Below, piece by piece: positions 24,801 to 32,725 of a stretch of 64,000 nt of DNA (position 1 is its first letter; every line of letters begins with the position of its first letter). Below the pieces are notes generated by a model, which had not been told where the DNA came from, ran no database searches, and saw nothing but the letters and a program-made list of their open reading frames with translations. A program made the translations under genes and the position numbers. Origin of the DNA: Winogradskyella sp. (lineage in GTDB: Bacteria > Bacteroidota > Bacteroidia > Flavobacteriales > Flavobacteriaceae); assembly GCA_013002225.1 (NCBI GenBank), contig JABDKL010000002.1, forward strand, positions 1 through 64,000, in the 5' to 3' direction.

Positions 24801-25296
24801 CACCACCAGAGGCTGCTTTTAGCATGACAGGATACCCAATTGTATTGGCTTCTGATATGGCTATTTTTAAAGAGGAAAGTTCTTTTTTATTGCTCTCTAT
24901 GATTGGTACATTGCATTGAACAGCAATTTTCTTTGCAGTAATTTTATCTCCCAAAGCATCCATAACTTCGGGATCCGGGCCAATAAAAATAATGTCGTTT
25001 TGTGCACATCTCCGAGCAAATTCTGAATTTTCGGATAAAAATCCATAACCTGGGTGAATGGCATCGACCTGCTTTGATTTTGCCAAAGCAATAATTTCTT
25101 CAATATCTAAATAAGGTTTTAAAGGCTCTGTGTCTTCTCCTATCTGATAGGATTCGTCTGCTTTATAGCGATGTTGAGAGTAGCGATCTTCGTAGGTGTA
25201 TATTGCAACTGTTGCGATATTAATTTCTGCACATGCTCTTAAAACACGTATGGCGATTTCACTTCTATTAGCAACTAATATTTTATTGATATTCAT
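21847..25296 (-). CDS. pyc: Pyruvate carboxylase
   Basis: 1149 aa, the full-length single-chain form. Order: biotin carboxylase domain (1-450; 'GGGGRGMRV', 'FIEVNPRIQVEHTVTE'), carboxyltransferase domain (about 530-800; 'HFTDTTMRDAHQSL', 'LHTHDTS'), an allosteric/tetramerisation region, and a C-terminal biotinyl domain with 'EAMKMET', whose lysine carries biotin. It makes oxaloacetate from pyruvate and bicarbonate using ATP, refilling the TCA cycle. It begins 17 bp after the stop of an unknown 353-aa gene and overlaps rlmF at its end, so the three probably share a transcript. Confidence 0.97.
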   Translation of the reverse strand: MNINKILVANRSEIAIRVLRACAEINIATVAIYTYEDRYSQHRYKADESYQIGEDTEPLKPYLDIEEIIALAKSKQVDAIHPGYGFLSENSEFARRCAQNDIIFIGPDPEVMDALGDKITAKKIAVQCNVPIIESNKKELSSLKIAISEANTIGYPVMLKAASGGGGRGMRVIRTDEDLETNFESASNEALNAFGDGTMFLEKYVENPKHIEVQIVADRHGNIRHLFERDCSVQRRHQKVVEVAPSFNVSQQVKNALYKYAVDITSHVNYNNIGTVEFLVDQQDNIYFIEVNPRIQVEHTVTEMVTGIDLVKTQIFIAGGYKLSDKQIKIYEQESLATYGFALQCRLTTEDPENNFTPDYGDITTYRSASGMGIRLDAGSIYQGYNVSPFFDSMLVKVSAHGRTLDGAIRKMIRALREFRIRGVKTNIHFLQNVIQHDTFRSGMVSVNFIQNTPELFDIKLPQDRTSKALNFLAEVIVNGNSDVKQIDQNKVFRTPKVPKYNPKDSYPKGTKDLLTELGPEKFCQWLKDENKIHFTDTTMRDAHQSLLATRMRTYDMLKVAESFAKNHPNTFSMEVWGGATFDVCLRFLHESPWTRLRELRKAIPNILFQMLLRGSNGVGYKAYPDNLIEKFVEKSWENGVDIFRIFDSLNWVKAMEPSINYVRNTGGIAEAALSYTGDLLDINETKYNLKYYTQLAKDLENAGAHMIAIKDMAGLLKPYAATELVAALKDTVNLPIHLHTHDTSSLQTATYLKAIEAGVDVVDVALGGLSGLTSQPNFNAVVEMMKYQDRSHEFDMEKLNQFSNFWEDTREMYYPFESGLKAGTAEVYQHEIPGGQYSNLRPQAEALGLGHKFDEVKNMYAKVNKMFGNLIKVTPSSKVVGDMAIFMVTNNLTPEDVMQRGEEISFPESVINFFKGDLGQPSGGFPKDLQKIILKNKKPYTDRPNAHLEPIDFTKEYAAFKKKYQVGFTRAIEIEDFLSYTLYPKVFEAAHNNYKKYGNVSLIPTENFFYGMKLREETLITLEPGKTIIVKLLSVGIPNDEGKRIVFFKVNGENRYVELLDTSLDIKQQENTKIDPENSNEIGAPLQGLLYKVLVKKGQAVKENDALFIIEAMKMETTVAAHKSGKIKSISLDEGSMAKQNDLIITFE

Positions 25297-25313
25297 GATA
25301 TGCTGATTGCATT

Positions 25314-26375
25314 TTATTTAATAATATATGGATTTTCGTTCACATAATTTCTAGTTATAAAGTCTAATCCATTACTTAATAGGTCTCCCATAGTTTTAGA
25401 GCGTTTAAAATTTACATCTTTAGTAAGTTTAAATAGTGCTGTTCTTAATTCATTTATTTTTGCGGGCGTAGAAATTGTATCATTTTTCATACACCTTAAT
25501 AAATCATTTAACCGCTCGTGCTCGCTAGTTGCTCTTTTGGCAAGTAATGAGCGCTCTTCTTTTTCGTATTGCTCTATAGATTCTTTGGCAAGGACATTTA
25601 AACTCATTTCGACAAAGGCATTATTTTCTTTTAAAAATTGTGGTTTATAAACCTTAGCATTGCCCTCATAACTTTGTTGATCGAAATCTATAGCTCGTAT
25701 CCTGTATTGTACTCTGTCAAAATCTTGTGAAATAACAATTACATAATTGTAAGAGCGCATATCTGCTAATAGACGAACAAAACAACGTTCATTAAATTTT
25801 ACAAATTCTTTTGCTAATGCACGTTTATCTTGTTCCGAAAGTTTAGAAAGATTATTAGTGATAAAAGTGTCTCCCGGAATGCCTAAGATATGTTCCTCGA
25901 TAAGGGTGTCTTTATGAACTAAAAAATTGATGTGATTGGGTGATAATAAATGCTCTAATTCTAACCCATAGATACGAGAAGCATCGGCCTTTTTAATATA
26001 TAAAAATATATAGTTGTCATTGAGTATGTTTCTAACTTTTACGCGGAAGGGTTTAGTATTTCCAAAGGTGCAAAAATCAATACTATCGATATTAAGGTAT
26101 GGTATGATGTTGTCGCTACCATCTGAATGTAAAATAGAATACATCTGCTTAAGGCTGAGCTCTATTTCATCACGCTCATATTCGGCATAATAACAACTCA
26201 CCCATAGTGTATCTGTTCCTTTAGAGTCAAAAACTTCTACTGCTCCTTGAAAACGTAATAAATCATCATAGAAAATCGGAATTTTAATATTTCTACCATG
26301 CTCAGTAAGATAATCCGATAAACATTTTGTTATAGGATATGCAGGTTTCTTTTTAGAAATGAGTTTTTTGCTCAT
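25314..26375 (-). CDS. Uncharacterised protein with kinase-like residues, upstream of pyc
   Basis: 353 aa, soluble, no signal peptide; basic N-terminus 'MSKKLISKKKP'. I do not recognise a family. Around residues 205-240 it has 'LLADMRSYNYVI' followed by 'YRIRAIDFDQQSY': a D-x4-N spacing then a DFD at the distance expected for the catalytic loop and metal-binding Asp of protein-kinase-like or aminoglycoside-kinase-like folds. No glycine-rich loop is clear. The C-terminal third is helical and charged. It is 17 bp upstream of pyc and probably co-transcribed, so it may act on or with pyruvate carboxylase. Both ideas are inference. Confidence 0.75.
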   Translation of the reverse strand: MSKKLISKKKPAYPITKCLSDYLTEHGRNIKIPIFYDDLLRFQGAVEVFDSKGTDTLWVSCYYAEYERDEIELSLKQMYSILHSDGSDNIIPYLNIDSIDFCTFGNTKPFRVKVRNILNDNYIFLYIKKADASRIYGLELEHLLSPNHINFLVHKDTLIEEHILGIPGDTFITNNLSKLSEQDKRALAKEFVKFNERCFVRLLADMRSYNYVIVISQDFDRVQYRIRAIDFDQQSYEGNAKVYKPQFLKENNAFVEMSLNVLAKESIEQYEKEERSLLAKRATSEHERLNDLLRCMKNDTISTPAKINELRTALFKLTKDVNFKRSKTMGDLLSNGLDFITRNYVNENPYIIK

Positions 26376-26574
26376 ATTTAATGCACTTTGGCCATGTTAG
26401 TTCTTATAATTAAGAACTTAAAGGATTTGGTGTAAATTACATAATTTATTTGGGAAGAAAATGAAGTATTTATGAATTCGCGTGAATAAATTTTCATTTT
26501 AAACATCTCATTAAAGGTGCTATTTTTAAGACTTATCCTGTTGAATAATAGATGTCTAGTTTTTGGTAATACCA
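26376..26574. other. Spacer between htpG and the kinase-like gene
   Basis: About 200 bp of AT-rich DNA. A 65-codon frame on the minus strand covers it but runs into the htpG terminator at one end and lacks protein-like features. It should contain the promoter of the 353-aa/pyc unit, but no TAnnTTTG match is visible. Confidence 0.5.
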
Positions 26575-26608
26575 TAAAAAAACCACTCTGATTTACTAGA
26601 GTGGTTTT
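26575..26608 (-). terminator. Intrinsic terminator of htpG
   Basis: A 10-bp perfect stem (26580-26589 with 26598-26607), eight-base loop, and a seven-base U run on the minus strand. Confidence 0.88.
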
Positions 26609-26645
26609 GTATATATGTAGGTTGCTGAATTAATCAGCGCGTCAA

Positions 26646-28559
26646 CTACTTAATCATATCATAGCTTCGCTTAATAAAATTAGTTAACTCTTCTCCTTTT
26701 AAAAGGCCTTGAGATAAACGCGCTAGGTCTAAACTTTGATTTATTAAACGCTCTTGTTTCTTTTTGGTTTTAGTGTTTAAAATATCACCTACCAGTTCAG
26801 AATTTGTATTAACGATGAGGTTATACATTTCTGGCATGTTACCCATACCAAACATACCGCCTCCGCCACCAGTGGCTTGCATCTCTTTCATTCGACGCAT
26901 AAACTCTGGCTGTGTAATAATAAATGGCGAAGCATTACTGTCCATAGCTTCTAATTGTACCATAAATTTTTCTGAAGGCACTACCTCTTTTAAAAGCTCC
27001 TCTAATTTCGATTTTTCTTCATCAGATAGCTTAGAAATGACATTGTCGTCCTTTTTTATTAAATTATCAATATGGTCACCATCTACCCGTGCAAAAGAAA
27101 TATTTTCTTTAGAAGTTTCTAATTTCTGGATTAAGTGCGAAACAATTGGAGAGTCTAAAAGTAAGACTTCATACCCTTTCGCCTTTGCAGTTTCGATATA
27201 TGCATGTTGTTCATCTTTATTAGACGCATAAAGAATTACCATTTTATCATCCTTATCGGTCTGCTTCGCTTTTATGGCATTAGTTAACTCTTCGAAAGTG
27301 TAATATTTACCATCTACTGTTGGGTAAAGTGCAAAAGCATCTGCTTTTTCGAAGAATTTCTCTTCGGATAACATACCATACTCAATAACAATTTTTATAT
27401 CGTCCCATTTCTTTTCAAAATCTTCACGATTGTTATTAAATAAGGATTTTAACTTATCAGCTACTTTACGTGTAATGTAAGAGGATATCTTCTTTACAGC
27501 GCCATCGGCTTGCAAATAAGAACGCGATACATTTAATGGAATGTCTGGTGAATCAATTACACCACGTAACATGGTTAAGAATTCCGGTACTATACCTTCT
27601 ACATTATCTGTAACAAATACCTGGTTTTGATACAGCTGTATTTTATCTTTCTGAATATTAAGATCATTCGTCATCTTAGGGAAATATAATATCCCTGTTA
27701 AATTGAATGGATAATCTACATTAAGATGAATATTAAATAACGGCTCCTCAAACTGCATTGGGTACAACTCTCTATAGAATTGACTGTAATCTTCATCCTT
27801 TAATTCGGTTGGCTGTTTAGTCCAGGCAGGATCAGGATTATTAATAATATTATCTACAGTAATTTGTTTGTGTGGCTCAGTAGTTTCTTTACCATCTTTA
27901 TCTTTTGTAGTTTTTGGTGTAAACTCCGGATCATTTATTTCTTTTGTTCCAAATTTAATTGGAATAGGCATAAACTTATTGTACTTATTAAGTAATTCAC
28001 GGATTCTAGCTTCTTCTAAGAATTCAGTTGAATCTTCTGCAATATGAAGAATAATTTCTGTGCCTCTCTCTTTTTTATCAGCCTCAACTAAAGTGAATTC
28101 TGGTGACCCGTCACAGGTCCAATGTGCAGCTGGTTCATCTTTAAATGATTTGGTTATGATTTCAACTTTATCTGCAACCATAAAGGCTGAATAAAATCCT
28201 AGTCCAAAATGACCTATTATCCCAGTATCCTTGCCAGAATCTTTATACTTGTCTAAGAACTCTTCAGCACCTGAAAAAGCAATCTGATTAATGTACTTTT
28301 CAACTTCATCAGTCGTCATACCAACACCCTGATCAATAATATGAAGTTTTTTACCTTCCTTATCTACTTTTACTTCGATAATGGGGTTGCCGTAATCGAC
28401 CTTGGCTTCACCAATACTTGTTAAGTGCTTTAGCTTAAGGGTCGCATCCGTTGCGTTACTGATCAACTCACGAAGAAATATTTCGTGATCGCTGTATAAG
28501 AATTTTTTAATTAGCGGAAAGATATTCTCTACCGATACATTAATGTTTCCTTTTGTCAT
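26646..28559 (-). CDS. htpG: HSP90-family chaperone HtpG
   Basis: 637 aa. N-terminal ATPase domain motifs are complete: 'ELISNATDA', 'DQGVGM', 'GHFGLGFYSAFMVAD' and 'GTEIILHI'. The middle domain has the catalytic-arg region 'NVSRSYLQ', and the C-terminal dimerisation domain ends 'LLKGEELTNFIKRSYDMIK'. Cytosolic ATP-dependent chaperone. Monocistronic, with its own terminator; no obvious CIRCE or heat-shock operator could be identified in the 75 bp upstream. Length and start (ATG, 'MTKGNINVSVENIFPL') match flavobacterial HtpG. Confidence 0.97.
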   Translation of the reverse strand: MTKGNINVSVENIFPLIKKFLYSDHEIFLRELISNATDATLKLKHLTSIGEAKVDYGNPIIEVKVDKEGKKLHIIDQGVGMTTDEVEKYINQIAFSGAEEFLDKYKDSGKDTGIIGHFGLGFYSAFMVADKVEIITKSFKDEPAAHWTCDGSPEFTLVEADKKERGTEIILHIAEDSTEFLEEARIRELLNKYNKFMPIPIKFGTKEINDPEFTPKTTKDKDGKETTEPHKQITVDNIINNPDPAWTKQPTELKDEDYSQFYRELYPMQFEEPLFNIHLNVDYPFNLTGILYFPKMTNDLNIQKDKIQLYQNQVFVTDNVEGIVPEFLTMLRGVIDSPDIPLNVSRSYLQADGAVKKISSYITRKVADKLKSLFNNNREDFEKKWDDIKIVIEYGMLSEEKFFEKADAFALYPTVDGKYYTFEELTNAIKAKQTDKDDKMVILYASNKDEQHAYIETAKAKGYEVLLLDSPIVSHLIQKLETSKENISFARVDGDHIDNLIKKDDNVISKLSDEEKSKLEELLKEVVPSEKFMVQLEAMDSNASPFIITQPEFMRRMKEMQATGGGGGMFGMGNMPEMYNLIVNTNSELVGDILNTKTKKKQERLINQSLDLARLSQGLLKGEELTNFIKRSYDMIK

Positions 28560-28640
28560 GATATATAATTTTATGTATTGTTATTTTGATTATTTACCTA
28601 TAGTCAAATAAAATACCAATTAAACATTTGTGACAAGATG

Positions 28641-28672
28641 ACATAAAAAAAGCCACTCAATAAAAGTGGCTT
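28641..28672 (-). terminator. Intrinsic terminator after the S9 peptidase gene
   Basis: An 8-bp stem (28650-28657 with 28665-28672) with a U run only on the minus strand. Confidence 0.82.
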
Positions 28673-28693
28673 ATATAGAGATTAGTGGGATTG

Positions 28694-31138
28694 TTAATTT
28701 TTTAAGGTCGCATCGTTTTCAATTTTTTCTTCCTTATCTATTTTGTTCTTTACATGCTTATTTAGCCATTGGTCTTGTTCCCAAAGCATATGCATAATAG
28801 ATTCTTTAGCTCTATAGCCATGGCTTTCCTTTGGGAGCATTACCAATCTAACTGGTGCTCCAAGACCTTTTAGTGCATTAAAATAACGTTCGCTTTGTAG
28901 CGGATAAGTACCAGAGTTGTTGTCTGCAACACCATGAATTAGAAGTAATGGTGTTTTCATTTTATCGGCATGCATAAATGGAGACATATTATAATAAATT
29001 TCTGGAGCTTCCCAATAACTGCGTTCTTCACTTTGAAAACCAAAAGGGGTTAAAGTTCTATTGTAAGCACCACTTCTGGCTATACCTGCAGCAAATAAAT
29101 TGGAATGTGATAATAAATTAGCAGTCATAAAAGCTCCATAACTGTGGCCACCAACAGCAACCTTTTTACGGTTTATATACCCTAGATCATCAACAGCATC
29201 TATAGCAGCTTTTCCGTTTGCAACCAATTGGGTTCTAAAAGAATCGTTTGGTTCTTCATTTCCCTCTCCAACAATTGGGAATGCCGCATCGTCTAAAACT
29301 ACATAGCCTTTTGTTACCCAGTAAATTGGTGAGCCCCAATATGGGTAAACAAATTCGTTTGGGTTTGCTGTACTTTGGGAAGCACTCGCTTTATCCTTAA
29401 ATTCTCTTGGATACGCCCATAATATCATAGGGTATTTTTTGCCTTTTTCGTAATTAAGCGGTAAATAGAGTGTACCATCTAGATCCAAGCCATCATTACG
29501 TTTATAATTTATTATGCGCTTGTCTACACTTTCTAAACTTTTAAACGGATTTTCAAAATTTGTAATGGCAGTTAAGGCATTGTCCTTATTTATGTTTCTT
29601 ATATAATAATTTGGATATTCTGTTTGAGACTCGATTCTTACCAATATCTCGCCCTTTTTCATGTCTATTGCAGAATTGAGTGTTTCGAGCTTATCTGTAT
29701 AATCTGACTCATATAAACGCTTTGTTTTTTCTGAATTAATATCATATTCATCAATGAAAGGGAATTGCCCATCTTTAGTATATCCATCTCCCATTAGGAA
29801 AAGTTTGTTGTTCTCCATATTTAAAACATATTTGCCAAACTTATTTTTTTGACGTACAAAACTTCCAGGATCACTATACACATCTTGATAATTTCTATCG
29901 TAAATTACTTTAGCCTCACCGTTTGATGGATTAAATAAATAGGTTTTTGTATTTCTGGTATTCCACCAGTAGTCAAAAGCAATTGCATGTTTTTCATCGC
30001 CCCATTGGATACCAGAAAACCGTTGCTTAGTTTTTAAAATTAATTTAGGATCACCATTAAATGGCGCATCGACTTGATATACAGCATCTCTAAAAGGTGC
30101 TTCTACTGCTGGATCACCATTGTCTAGTGCCTCTGTCCAAACCAAGGTAGATGGTTTATCTGATCTCCAGGTCATATTTCGTTTTCCCATCCTAGTAGAC
30201 ATAAACCCTTTTGGTCTAACTTCATCTAATGGAACGTCATTAACCAATTGGATTTTATTGCCTTGGCTATCGTATATAATACTTTCGTTCGGAAATCTTG
30301 AGTAGGTTACTAAATAAGAAAAAGGTCTTTTAATTTTGGTCACCATTACATATTTGCCATCTGGAGAGAAATTTATGCCACGATACATTGCTGCATCCAG
30401 AAAACCACTCACATGTCCCTGAATAGATATTTTTTTAATTTCGGAACGTGCTAATTGTTCAAAGTTGAACTCATCATTTGGTGTTTTTAATAGATCTTGA
30501 TAGGTTCTATTCTGCGCTTTTTCCCCATCACTTACCGAAACTGTTGGTCCAGTTGGTACAGCAATGGCTGTATCTATTAATGGCTGTCTGTCCTCTGGTA
30601 GCATCTTAACCAATAAATGCTCATTATCGTTGAACCAATTTAATGTGCTACCCATATTTGCATTTACGTTGGCATCTGTCAGTTTTGAAACCTTTGCATC
30701 AGCTATGTGTAAAACCCAAACTTCGACACCATTTTCAGTTGTGTTAAGACAAGCGATCATAGTTTCATCTGGTGACCATCTAAAATTTGATAATCGTGGC
30801 TTTTCAGGTAAGCCTGAAACCTGTTTTGGATCCTTATCAGTAGTGTGTTTAACTTTTAGGTTAGTGTAATAATTTGTTCTACTACCAATGTTTGTAACAG
30901 GATTTATACGTAGACCTGCCAAACGTAATTCACTTTCAGATAACTCTGCTATTGATTTATACTGATTGCGATAGAGAAGTACCATTTGTTCGCCTTTACT
31001 ATCTATTTGAACGCCGGGAGCTAATTCTGCATTTGCTAATTCTAAGATCTCTTGAGATGGTTGTTGGTATTGTAAGCTTTGTTGTGCGTAGATATTTGCA
31101 CAAAGAAAAACTATAAGTAATTGGAGGGTGGCTTTCAT
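28694..31138 (-). CDS. S9 serine peptidase, glutamyl-endopeptidase-like
   Basis: 814 aa with a signal peptide (about 1-18, 'FLCANIYAQ'). A beta-propeller region (about 110-540) precedes an alpha/beta hydrolase domain. The triad is visible: Ser666 in 'GGHSYGAFMTANLL', Asp739 in 'IHGVADNNSGT' and His773 in 'PKESHGYR'. The block 'SGAYNRTLTPFGFQ' after the nucleophile is one I associate with the S9D glutamyl endopeptidases, including the plant chloroplast enzyme CGEP. Likely periplasmic peptide degradation. Monocistronic, divergent from the ketoacyl synthase gene; a polar, charged tail of about 20 residues ends the protein. Confidence 0.9.
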   Translation of the reverse strand: MKATLQLLIVFLCANIYAQQSLQYQQPSQEILELANAELAPGVQIDSKGEQMVLLYRNQYKSIAELSESELRLAGLRINPVTNIGSRTNYYTNLKVKHTTDKDPKQVSGLPEKPRLSNFRWSPDETMIACLNTTENGVEVWVLHIADAKVSKLTDANVNANMGSTLNWFNDNEHLLVKMLPEDRQPLIDTAIAVPTGPTVSVSDGEKAQNRTYQDLLKTPNDEFNFEQLARSEIKKISIQGHVSGFLDAAMYRGINFSPDGKYVMVTKIKRPFSYLVTYSRFPNESIIYDSQGNKIQLVNDVPLDEVRPKGFMSTRMGKRNMTWRSDKPSTLVWTEALDNGDPAVEAPFRDAVYQVDAPFNGDPKLILKTKQRFSGIQWGDEKHAIAFDYWWNTRNTKTYLFNPSNGEAKVIYDRNYQDVYSDPGSFVRQKNKFGKYVLNMENNKLFLMGDGYTKDGQFPFIDEYDINSEKTKRLYESDYTDKLETLNSAIDMKKGEILVRIESQTEYPNYYIRNINKDNALTAITNFENPFKSLESVDKRIINYKRNDGLDLDGTLYLPLNYEKGKKYPMILWAYPREFKDKASASQSTANPNEFVYPYWGSPIYWVTKGYVVLDDAAFPIVGEGNEEPNDSFRTQLVANGKAAIDAVDDLGYINRKKVAVGGHSYGAFMTANLLSHSNLFAAGIARSGAYNRTLTPFGFQSEERSYWEAPEIYYNMSPFMHADKMKTPLLLIHGVADNNSGTYPLQSERYFNALKGLGAPVRLVMLPKESHGYRAKESIMHMLWEQDQWLNKHVKNKIDKEEKIENDATLKN

Positions 31139-31249
31139 TTTTAATTGAATTGGTTAAGGCTTGAAGATACTTAATAATGCAATTTTTTTTGTGATAGAAT
31201 TGTTAAAATTAGAATTAACTAATTAAGCTGAGTAAAAACTATAAAATGG

Positions 31250-31257
31250 TAAATTTG
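31250..31257 (+). promoter_or_regulatory. -7 element TAAATTTG for the ketoacyl synthase gene
   Basis: A perfect TAnnTTTG about 60 bp before the start codon. Only a CTG is present at the expected -33 spacing, so this is a partial match. Confidence 0.45.
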
Positions 31258-31316
31258 TAGTATATTTAGTTTACCAATATGATTTCTGAAGTCTTAGAAA
31301 TTAAAATAATATTTTC

Positions 31317-32327
31317 ATGTATAATTCAAAAATAATAGGCCTAGGAAAGTATGTGCCTGATAATGTTGTAACTAACGATGATCTGTCTAAAATGATGGAT
31401 ACCAATGACGCTTGGATACAAGAGCGAACTGGTATTAAAGAGCGTCGATGGGCTGTTAAAGGTACGGAAGACACCACCGCAGGAATGGGAGTAAAAGCAG
31501 CTAAAATTGCAATTGAGCGCTCTGGTTTAGATAAAGACGATATAGATTTTATCATTTTTGCAACACTGAGTCCGGATATGTATTTCCCTGGACCTGGTGT
31601 GCAAGTACAGCATGCTTTAGATATTAAAACCGTAGGTGCATTAGATGTACGAAATCAGTGTTCTGGGTTTGTTTATGCACTTTCTGTAGCAGATAATTTT
31701 ATAAAGACAGGAATGTATAAGAATGTACTTGTTATTGGTAGTGAATTACATTCTCATGGTTTAGATAAGACGACACGTGGAAGAGGGGTAACTGTTATTT
31801 TTGGGGATGGAGCAGGTGCTGCGGTGCTAACAAGAGAAGAAGACAATTCTAAGGGTGTGCTATCTACACATTTACATTCGCAGGGAGAGCATGCAGAAGA
31901 GTTGGTATTAATTGCACCAGGAATGGGTAAACGCTGGGTGAATGATATCTTAGCCGAGAATGATCCTAATGACGAAAGTTATTTCCCATACATGAATGGA
32001 CAGTTTGTATTTAAAAATGCAGTTGTACGTTTTAGTGAGGTAATAATGGAAGGATTACAAGCCAACAAATTAAATGTAAATGATATAGATATGTTAATTC
32101 CGCATCAGGCTAATTTGCGAATTGCACAGTTTATACAAAAAAAGTTTAAGTTAAATGATGACCAAGTATTTAATAATATACAGAAGTATGGTAATACTAC
32201 AGCTGCATCCATACCAATAGCTTTAACGGAAGCGTGGGAGGAAGGAAAAATTAAAGATGGCGAATTAGTGGTTTTAGCAGCTTTTGGAAGTGGATTTACT
32301 TGGGGAAGTGTTATTATGAGATGGTAA
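31317..32327 (+). CDS. Beta-ketoacyl-ACP synthase III family protein
   Basis: 336 aa, thiolase fold. The catalytic triad is complete: Cys115 ('NQCSGFVYA'), His263 ('IPHQANLRIA') and Asn293 ('YGNTTAASIP'). It joins an acyl-CoA to malonyl-ACP in fatty-acid initiation or a related Claisen reaction. It is about 15-20 residues longer than E. coli FabH, the extra lying before His263 ('GKRWVNDILAENDPNDESY'), so it may be a FabH paralogue rather than the main initiator, which is usually near plsX/rpmF. Monocistronic here. The gene symbol is withheld for that reason. Confidence 0.9.
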   Translation: MYNSKIIGLGKYVPDNVVTNDDLSKMMDTNDAWIQERTGIKERRWAVKGTEDTTAGMGVKAAKIAIERSGLDKDDIDFIIFATLSPDMYFPGPGVQVQHALDIKTVGALDVRNQCSGFVYALSVADNFIKTGMYKNVLVIGSELHSHGLDKTTRGRGVTVIFGDGAGAAVLTREEDNSKGVLSTHLHSQGEHAEELVLIAPGMGKRWVNDILAENDPNDESYFPYMNGQFVFKNAVVRFSEVIMEGLQANKLNVNDIDMLIPHQANLRIAQFIQKKFKLNDDQVFNNIQKYGNTTAASIPIALTEAWEEGKIKDGELVVLAAFGSGFTWGSVIMRW

Positions 32328-32371
32328 GCGTAATCATTTTAGCATTAAATTTTAATGATTCTAAAAAAAAG

Positions 32372-32406
32372 AAAAGCCCAAACAATATAAAATTGTCTGG
32401 GCTTTT
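32372..32406. terminator. Intrinsic terminator after the ketoacyl synthase gene
   Basis: A 15-bp stem with one mismatch (32372-32386 with 32392-32406). The A run on its left gives a better U tract on the minus strand than on the plus strand, so it may act in both directions. Confidence 0.75.
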
Positions 32407-32543
32407 CAGCTATTAACCAACTTAACTAACACTATTATAAAAATTAATTTATAATTACTATTACTTAAAACTTATCTCATTATTATAGACGTAAAACATT
32501 CGGTTTTATTTTATGACTTACCGTATTTAACGTGTATTTAACA

Positions 32544-32575
32544 AAAACCCGAAGAGAGAACTTCGGGTTTTCTTT
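32544..32575 (+). terminator. Second terminator-like hairpin in the spacer
   Basis: An 11-bp perfect stem (32544-32554 with 32561-32571), loop AGAGAA, and a short T-rich tail on the plus strand. Which transcript it ends is unclear. Confidence 0.65.
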
Positions 32576-32725
32576 AATAGCGAAGCATAAACACTAACCA
32601 TCAACTATATGTATGCAGGCTATTAAATACGATAATGCTCTTTTAATAAAGACGCAACAAAAACTGAATTGTGACAATTTTAAATATTAGAGCATCCTAT
32701 TTTCTTAAATTCATTTTATTATCCA

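Larger units (their letters stand above)
32328..32725. other. 398-bp spacer with two hairpins and no gene
   Basis: It contains terminator-like hairpins at 32372-32406 and 32544-32575. The DNA between and after them is very AT-rich, without a credible frame or TAnnTTTG. A 7-bp inverted pair, ATGCTCT near 32635 and AGAGCAT near 32690, is too widely spaced to interpret. Confidence 0.55.

Noticed and set aside
26378..26575. 65-codon minus-strand frame between htpG and the kinase-like gene
   Set aside because: It begins in the htpG terminator region, has no protein-like pattern, and fills a spacer that should hold a promoter.
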